50,483 nucleotides of DNA. Origin: Gammaproteobacteria bacterium (lineage in GTDB: Bacteria; Pseudomonadota; Gammaproteobacteria; SZUA-229). Below, in pieces: positions 46,382 to 50,483 of the stretch. The DNA is taken from positions 1 to 50,483 of the forward strand of contig JAOUKT010000015.1 in the NCBI GenBank assembly GCA_029882395.1, written 5' to 3'. Every line of letters starts with the position of its first letter. Position 1 is the first letter of the stretch. Made by a program: the position numbers and the translations under genes. The notes below the pieces were generated by a model, which saw only the letters and a program-made list of their open reading frames with translations, was not told where the DNA came from and did no database searches.

Positions 46382-48010
46382 TTACTGTGAAAACAGCTTA
46401 TCAAACGCCTGCTGATTCAGCGCCTCACCAAAACGGGAACGAAACACCAGCGGCAACGGTACAGAACCGGCAGATAATAAATCATCGTGGAATTTTTTCA
46501 AATCAAAATCTGGCTCTTGTTCTAAAATCTCTCGCGCCGCCTTAATCAAGGCCCAGCCAGTCGCATAAGACATAGGCACAGTCGGTGCCAGGCTATACCA
46601 GTTTAATTCCGCTTTAGCTTGCCCGGCTTCAAAACCCAGCTCATCACACAGCCTCTGCGCCGCTGCATCGATGCTCATGCCTCTGGTATGAATATCGATA
46701 TCAATCATAATGCGCAAAGCCCGCCACAGGCGGTCACGTAACATAATGACTTTGTGTTCAGGCTTTTTAAGATAACCCTGCTCGACCATCAGCTCCTCAC
46801 AATACAATGCCCAGCCTTCATAAAACGTTGACGTCGCGTTTAGAACACGCACCAGGCTGTTGGCACCCTCAGTCAGGTTAGCTGTACTAAACTGCAGGTG
46901 ATGGCCGGGGTAGGCTTCGTGAACAGAGGTTAAATCAATCGCGGCTTTATTGTGTTCTGCAAAACCGGCATCATTCACAGGCAGCGTCACATAATAATGA
47001 CCCTGTTGCTCAGGGTCAGTCCTGGTCGGCTCATCATAGGCTGCAAAAGCAATTTCATGGCTTAAAAAATCAGGTGTTTCGAGTACCGATAGCTGCTGCG
47101 CCTGCGGCATGCTGATCAGGTCTTTTTCACAGATAAAACGCTGCGCCTTTTGCATGCTCTGGCGATAATAGTCGAGTAGCTTTTTCTTAGGCGGTGCATC
47201 GGATTTGATTTTCGACAGTACCTGATGCAAATCCTTACCTGCCAGCAGCTCATTTAACTGCGCCTGTGTCTGCTCAAACAAATCACTGCCAAACTGGTAC
47301 AGCTGCTCAACATTAAGATCAATAAAGTGACTTTCTTTTAACATGCGCTCAAATGTTTTACGCCCGCAGGCAAAATCACCGGCCGCTAAAGGCTGCAGCT
47401 CTTTTTCCAGGAAAACGGCAAAATCCTTTATTGCATGACTGGCTTGTTCGCATATTTCATGGATGCGCTGCGGCTTATCGAACTTTTTAAGCACAACGGG
47501 GTGCTGTTCCAGGTTAAGAAAAAAAACAATCCCTGCCCGAGCCTGATCAATCGATGACTGCAGCCAGACAGCAGGAATCAGTTCAGGCTTTTGTTTTAAA
47601 AATGTTTTCGCGCCGCGCAAATACGATGGTATCGCCTGCAAACGATGTTTGACTGCGGCATGGAAATTTTCAACCGGGCGCATCAATAGCTGATGAACCG
47701 CATTAACCGGTAAAAACTCAGCCGGGTTACAATAACGCCAGTCTTTTTCCAGTAATTCATGCAGCTCATTAGCGGCTGCCGAATAAAGAATATTGAAATC
47801 GATGAGTTCATTCTCAGACAATTTGCCGGTATCCAGCTCCTGCAAGGCTGACAGCAAACTTTCATTCAGCGTGATCAGGGCACCGATATCATCATCCGCA
47901 TAGGGTTTCAGCATCTCTTCGTAACCGGCCTCTCCAACCGCAACTGCCATTTCCGGGTGATAACGAAACCAACTTTTGTAATAACTTTTTACTAATTCAT
48001 TAAAAACCAT
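46382..48010 (-). CDS. DUF885-family metallopeptidase-like protein
   Basis: This 542-residue protein carries the diagnostic HEAYPGHHLQF motif near residue 365, a HEXXH-like zinc site, with the YEGWALYCEELMVEQGY segment following near 408. Members of this family are thought to be carboxypeptidase-like; no signal peptide is seen, so it is cytoplasmic. It is flanked closely by osmC (20 bp) and the VOC gene (30 bp). Confidence 0.88.
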   Translation of the reverse strand: MVFNELVKSYYKSWFRYHPEMAVAVGEAGYEEMLKPYADDDIGALITLNESLLSALQELDTGKLSENELIDFNILYSAAANELHELLEKDWRYCNPAEFLPVNAVHQLLMRPVENFHAAVKHRLQAIPSYLRGAKTFLKQKPELIPAVWLQSSIDQARAGIVFFLNLEQHPVVLKKFDKPQRIHEICEQASHAIKDFAVFLEKELQPLAAGDFACGRKTFERMLKESHFIDLNVEQLYQFGSDLFEQTQAQLNELLAGKDLHQVLSKIKSDAPPKKKLLDYYRQSMQKAQRFICEKDLISMPQAQQLSVLETPDFLSHEIAFAAYDEPTRTDPEQQGHYYVTLPVNDAGFAEHNKAAIDLTSVHEAYPGHHLQFSTANLTEGANSLVRVLNATSTFYEGWALYCEELMVEQGYLKKPEHKVIMLRDRLWRALRIMIDIDIHTRGMSIDAAAQRLCDELGFEAGQAKAELNWYSLAPTVPMSYATGWALIKAAREILEQEPDFDLKKFHDDLLSAGSVPLPLVFRSRFGEALNQQAFDKLFSQ

Positions 48011-48030
48011 TAATTAACCACTTATATAAT

Positions 48031-48453
48031 TTATTCTGATGCTTCAATAATTTCATAGTCATGTGTAATTTCAACCGTTGAGGCCAACATGATTGACACA
48101 GAACAATATTTATCTGCAGATAACGAGACCGCCTTGGCCACCTGCTTTTGATTCAGGTTTTTACCTTCAAGCACAAAATGCGCGTGAATTTTTGTAAACA
48201 CCTTTGGGTCAGTCTCTGCACGCTCGGCGCTGATTTCGACATGGCAATTAGTTACCTTCTGCCGGCCTTTTTGCAATATCATCAGCACATCGAATGACGA
48301 ACACCCCCCCAGGCCTAACAGAATCATTTCCATCGGGCGAATACCTAAATTCCTGCCGCCGGCTTCAGGCGGCCCGTCCATGACTACGGAGTGCCCGCTC
48401 TCAGATTCGCCGACAAATGTCATGTGATCCAGCCACTTAACCCTTGTTTTCAT
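48031..48453 (-). CDS. OsmC/Ohr-family protein
   Basis: This 140-residue protein has the two family cysteines (GLGGCSSFDVLMIL near residue 52 and DKYCSVSIML near 118) that reduce peroxides. It is the YhfA-type OsmC linked with crp in many gammaproteobacteria. It is divergent from crp with 128 bp between. Confidence 0.92.
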   Translation of the reverse strand: MKTRVKWLDHMTFVGESESGHSVVMDGPPEAGGRNLGIRPMEMILLGLGGCSSFDVLMILQKGRQKVTNCHVEISAERAETDPKVFTKIHAHFVLEGKNLNQKQVAKAVSLSADKYCSVSIMLASTVEITHDYEIIEASE

Positions 48454-48581
48454 GCTTTACCTCACTAAAACTCTCAAAATAAACTAAACTACTTGATGTA
48501 ATGGCTTCGATTTGCGAAATTAACACCAGCAGAGTAATAATCAGCCGACAGTACTTAGCCCTTAACTAGCAGATAATAATA

Positions 48582-49220
48582 ATGAACAAGATCCCTCTGG
48601 TTACAAAATCAAATCCATCTCTCGAAAAGCTGCTGACAAACTGCCACCGTAAAAAGTATTCCGCTAAAAAGAATATCATCCACGAGGGCGATAAATCGGA
48701 GACGCTGTACTATATCATCGACGGTGCAGTATGCGTACAGGCCGAGGATGAAGATGGCAGCAACATCATACTCGCCTACCTCAATTCTGGCGATTTTTTT
48801 GGTGAAATGGCATTGTTTGATGAGACCTTCCAGCGTTCTGCCCTGGTTGTTGCCAAGCACGACTGTGAAATCGCTGAAATCACCTATGAACGCTTTCGCG
48901 ACCTGTTTAAAGAAGATTACCAGATACTCGAAATGCTGGCCAAGCAGATGGCTAACAGACTACTAAAAACCAGCCAGTCAGTCAGAAACCTGATGACGCT
49001 CGACGTTACCGGGCGGATAGCCGCCGCCTTACTAGAGCTGGCAAAACAGCCCGATGCGATGACACATCCCGACGGCATGCAAATCAGCATTACCCGCCAG
49101 GATATCTCTAAAATTGTGGGTTGCTCGCGGGAAATGGCCGGGCGGGTTTTAAAAGACCTTGAAAATGACGGCCTGATCAGTGCGCACGGTAAAACCATTG
49201 TGGTATTTGGTACCCGCTAG
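48582..49220 (+). CDS. crp: cAMP-receptor-type regulator (CRP/Vfr)
   Basis: This 212-residue regulator closely follows E. coli CRP and Pseudomonas Vfr. The cAMP pocket is intact: [16 protein letters not shown] carries the Glu, Arg and Ser, and KTSQSV the Thr/Ser of the hinge. The helix-turn-helix [19 protein letters not shown] keeps the Arg-Glu-Arg that read TGTGA half-sites. It likely controls carbon and virulence-type genes. No TGTGA-N6-TCACA box was found upstream. Neighbour osmC and nearby speD and coq7 match the vfr neighbourhood of Pseudomonas. Confidence 0.93.
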   Translation: MNKIPLVTKSNPSLEKLLTNCHRKKYSAKKNIIHEGDKSETLYYIIDGAVCVQAEDEDGSNIILAYLNSGDFFGEMALFDETFQRSALVVAKHDCEIAEITYERFRDLFKEDYQILEMLAKQMANRLLKTSQSVRNLMTLDVTGRIAAALLELAKQPDAMTHPDGMQISITRQDISKIVGCSREMAGRVLKDLENDGLISAHGKTIVVFGTR

Positions 49221-49801
49221 CCGTTTATACTGGCGCGAGAAGCAAGATTGCCTGCACTCAGTGCCGAGACATTAGCACTGACGACGGTTAACCGAAATAG
49301 CATCACGCTGTGCGCCTGCTAACGTATACTCGTTTGGCTTCGCCAGGCAAAAACCGTCAGTTCAGATAAAATGAGCCCGCCTGGTTCATATTTTATCCTC
49401 TCAATAAACACAATTAATCTGCGCTTAAATATATTAACAACAAACTTGACTCTGTCACTTGCCTGATTATCATTAAAGATTCCTGCCTTAAGTGGAGCAC
49501 ACTCCAATGGCACTACAAGCGCAACCGTCTCGCTGCACGCTGTTTCAGACTTGCTCCCCCCTGTGTACATAATGACGGTGGCAGCAACGGAGCCGAAATC
49601 TATTTCGAAATCAAAACAACCTGCCGCCATCTTTGAAAATGTAAAAACATAAGCCTGCCGCACTCGACACAAACAGTTCGGCAGGTCAGCTAACACTGAC
49701 TTAAATAGTTTAAGCAAACCAGAAGCAGCGATAGCCGTTTTAGATTGAAATTCCTCTAAAACCTTTAAATGCTGCAAAATCATGCATCAAGGAGAGACAT
49801 C
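49221..49801. other. 581-bp intergenic region
   Basis: No convincing gene. Three short inverted repeats are seen: TCAGTGC/GCACTGA at 49258-49281, TGGAG/CTCCA at 49493-49506 and CCTGCCG/CGGCAGG at 49654-49685, none with a U tract. An AAGGAGAG ribosome site lies at about 49789-49796 for the next gene. Confidence 0.6.
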
Positions 49802-50293
49802 ATGAGACGACAAGTTTATTTTCTCTTAGCCGACAGCGCGCATACAAAAGAAGTCTGTAATGAATTAAAAGAAATCCATATTCCTGATAAAAATATCCAT
49901 GCGGTTGTCAACGAAAACAAGAACCTGGAATTCATCAGTGACGTCCGCACCGTTAGCGAACCGAACCACGACGCTGCCCTTGAATCAAATATCTGGAAAC
50001 TCAACCTGATTGTTTTCTGCCTGGCCTTCACTGTTTTTCTGGCCATGCTAATTTCAGAAAGCTTCACTTATATCATTGCGCCCGTCATAGTTATGCTCGC
50101 GACCTTCATCTCAGCCTTATATTTTATCGAACACATCCCGAATGTTCACTGGAACGAATTCATCTCCGCAATACATCACGGTGAAATTCTATTAATCGTC
50201 GACGTACCGAAAAAATCAATACCAAACCTCAATCAAAGACTGCATGAGCATCACCCGGAATTGCTGACCGGGGGCTCTTGCTGGAAATTGTAA
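49802..50293 (+). CDS. Membrane protein of unknown function
   Basis: This 163-residue protein starts at the ATG at 49802 behind a strong AAGGAGAG. Residues 1-60 look like a small alpha/beta domain (VYFLLADSAHTKEVCNELKE), followed by two membrane helices at about 63-84 and 92-112, then a short cytoplasmic C-domain with ILLIVDVPKKSI. The layout recalls stress proteins of the YflT/17M kind but I assign no family. Codons look typical of the window. Confidence 0.75.
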   Translation: MRRQVYFLLADSAHTKEVCNELKEIHIPDKNIHAVVNENKNLEFISDVRTVSEPNHDAALESNIWKLNLIVFCLAFTVFLAMLISESFTYIIAPVIVMLATFISALYFIEHIPNVHWNEFISAIHHGEILLIVDVPKKSIPNLNQRLHEHHPELLTGGSCWKL

Positions 50294-50483
50294 TTCTCCA
50301 GTCAGACGGCTCAGGTAGCAGCCATCAAATCTACAACTGATAAGGCTTTCGCATATATTTTATGCGGACTTGTTTAAAAACGCGGATTTCTTTCGTTTTT
50401 TTTCTGTCGCCCACATGGATGCAGGCAAGGGACACAAGCAGGACGCAGAAGCGTAGCTGCAGACAGAAAAGTGAGTTGCTGTT

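Noticed and set aside
48454..48581. CRP binding site in the crp-osmC gap
   Set aside because: No TGTGA-N6-TCACA match with both halves was found by eye.
49319..49783. 154-codon frame on the - strand between crp and the membrane protein
   Set aside because: No ribosome site, no recognisable domain and no partner; it runs back over the control region of the next gene. Conservation in relatives could revive it.
1..50483. tRNA, rRNA, insertion sequences, prophage or integrase genes
   Set aside because: None of the encoded proteins or visible repeats resemble these; the region reads as stable chromosome.

Overview
The window is chromosomal DNA of a gammaproteobacterium of moderate GC content. 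Three gene neighbourhoods typical of that class support this: zapB-like/zapA/6S RNA/fau next to ygfB-pepP-ubiH-ubiI; ilvA divergent from rpiA; and a Vfr-type crp with osmC, speD and coq7 close by. Use of Coq7 with UbiH and UbiI for ubiquinone, rplM-rpsI, fbp and pyk fit a free-living, respiring, gluconeogenic cell. I cannot name the genus. No rRNA, tRNA, prophage, transposase or CRISPR array was seen.

Layout. (1) 63-13060: a 12-gene leftward operon with overlapping genes. From its promoter end it encodes a three-haem c-type cytochrome lipoprotein resembling hydrazine-synthase-alpha-related proteins, an SH3 plus outer-membrane-barrel protein, a second barrel protein, an unknown periplasmic protein, two large helical-repeat (TPR-like) proteins, a TPR lipoprotein, a small periplasmic protein, ExbB/TolQ, two unlike ExbD/TolR proteins and a TonB/AgmX-like energy transducer. 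It looks like a proton-driven envelope-spanning machine. Its motor subunit count (one TolQ, two TolR) recalls the Myxococcus Agl-Glt system. (2) 13115-21104: a two-partner secretion operon, with transporter (TpsB), a duplicated FecR-domain protein and a 1,625-residue haemagglutinin-type exoprotein (TpsA). (3) 21275-26619: ygfB, pepP, ubiH, ubiI and a potassium channel, leftward, with a heptamer tandem array between pepP and ubiH. (4) 26705-33017: zapB-like, zapA, 6S RNA, fau, a small outer-membrane protein, an exo/endonuclease/phosphatase-family protein, ilvA, rpiA and a 2OG-Fe(II) oxygenase. (5) 33034-39493: a giant FAD/Fe-S oxidoreductase, a strongly expressed-looking porin, rpsI and rplM. 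(6) 39569-45009: a candidate small RNA, a thioredoxin-like ferredoxin divergent from a GlcF-like Fe-S protein, coq7, fbp with a structured leader, and pyk. (7) 45122-50293: osmC, a DUF885 peptidase-like gene, a VOC protein and speD, leftward and divergent from a CRP/Vfr regulator, then an unknown membrane protein.

The strongest candidate for an undescribed system is the 12-gene operon in region 1: a redox-active surface lipoprotein encoded with barrels, TPR scaffolds and a proton-driven motor in which one ExbD keeps the membrane aspartate and the other has asparagine in its place. Other leads are the terminal lone cysteines shared by TpsA and its FecR partner, a C-rich anti-Shine-Dalgarno small RNA candidate with its own promoter and terminator, a 19-bp-arm inverted repeat in the fbp leader, and heptamer repeats sitting at the stop codons of several genes.
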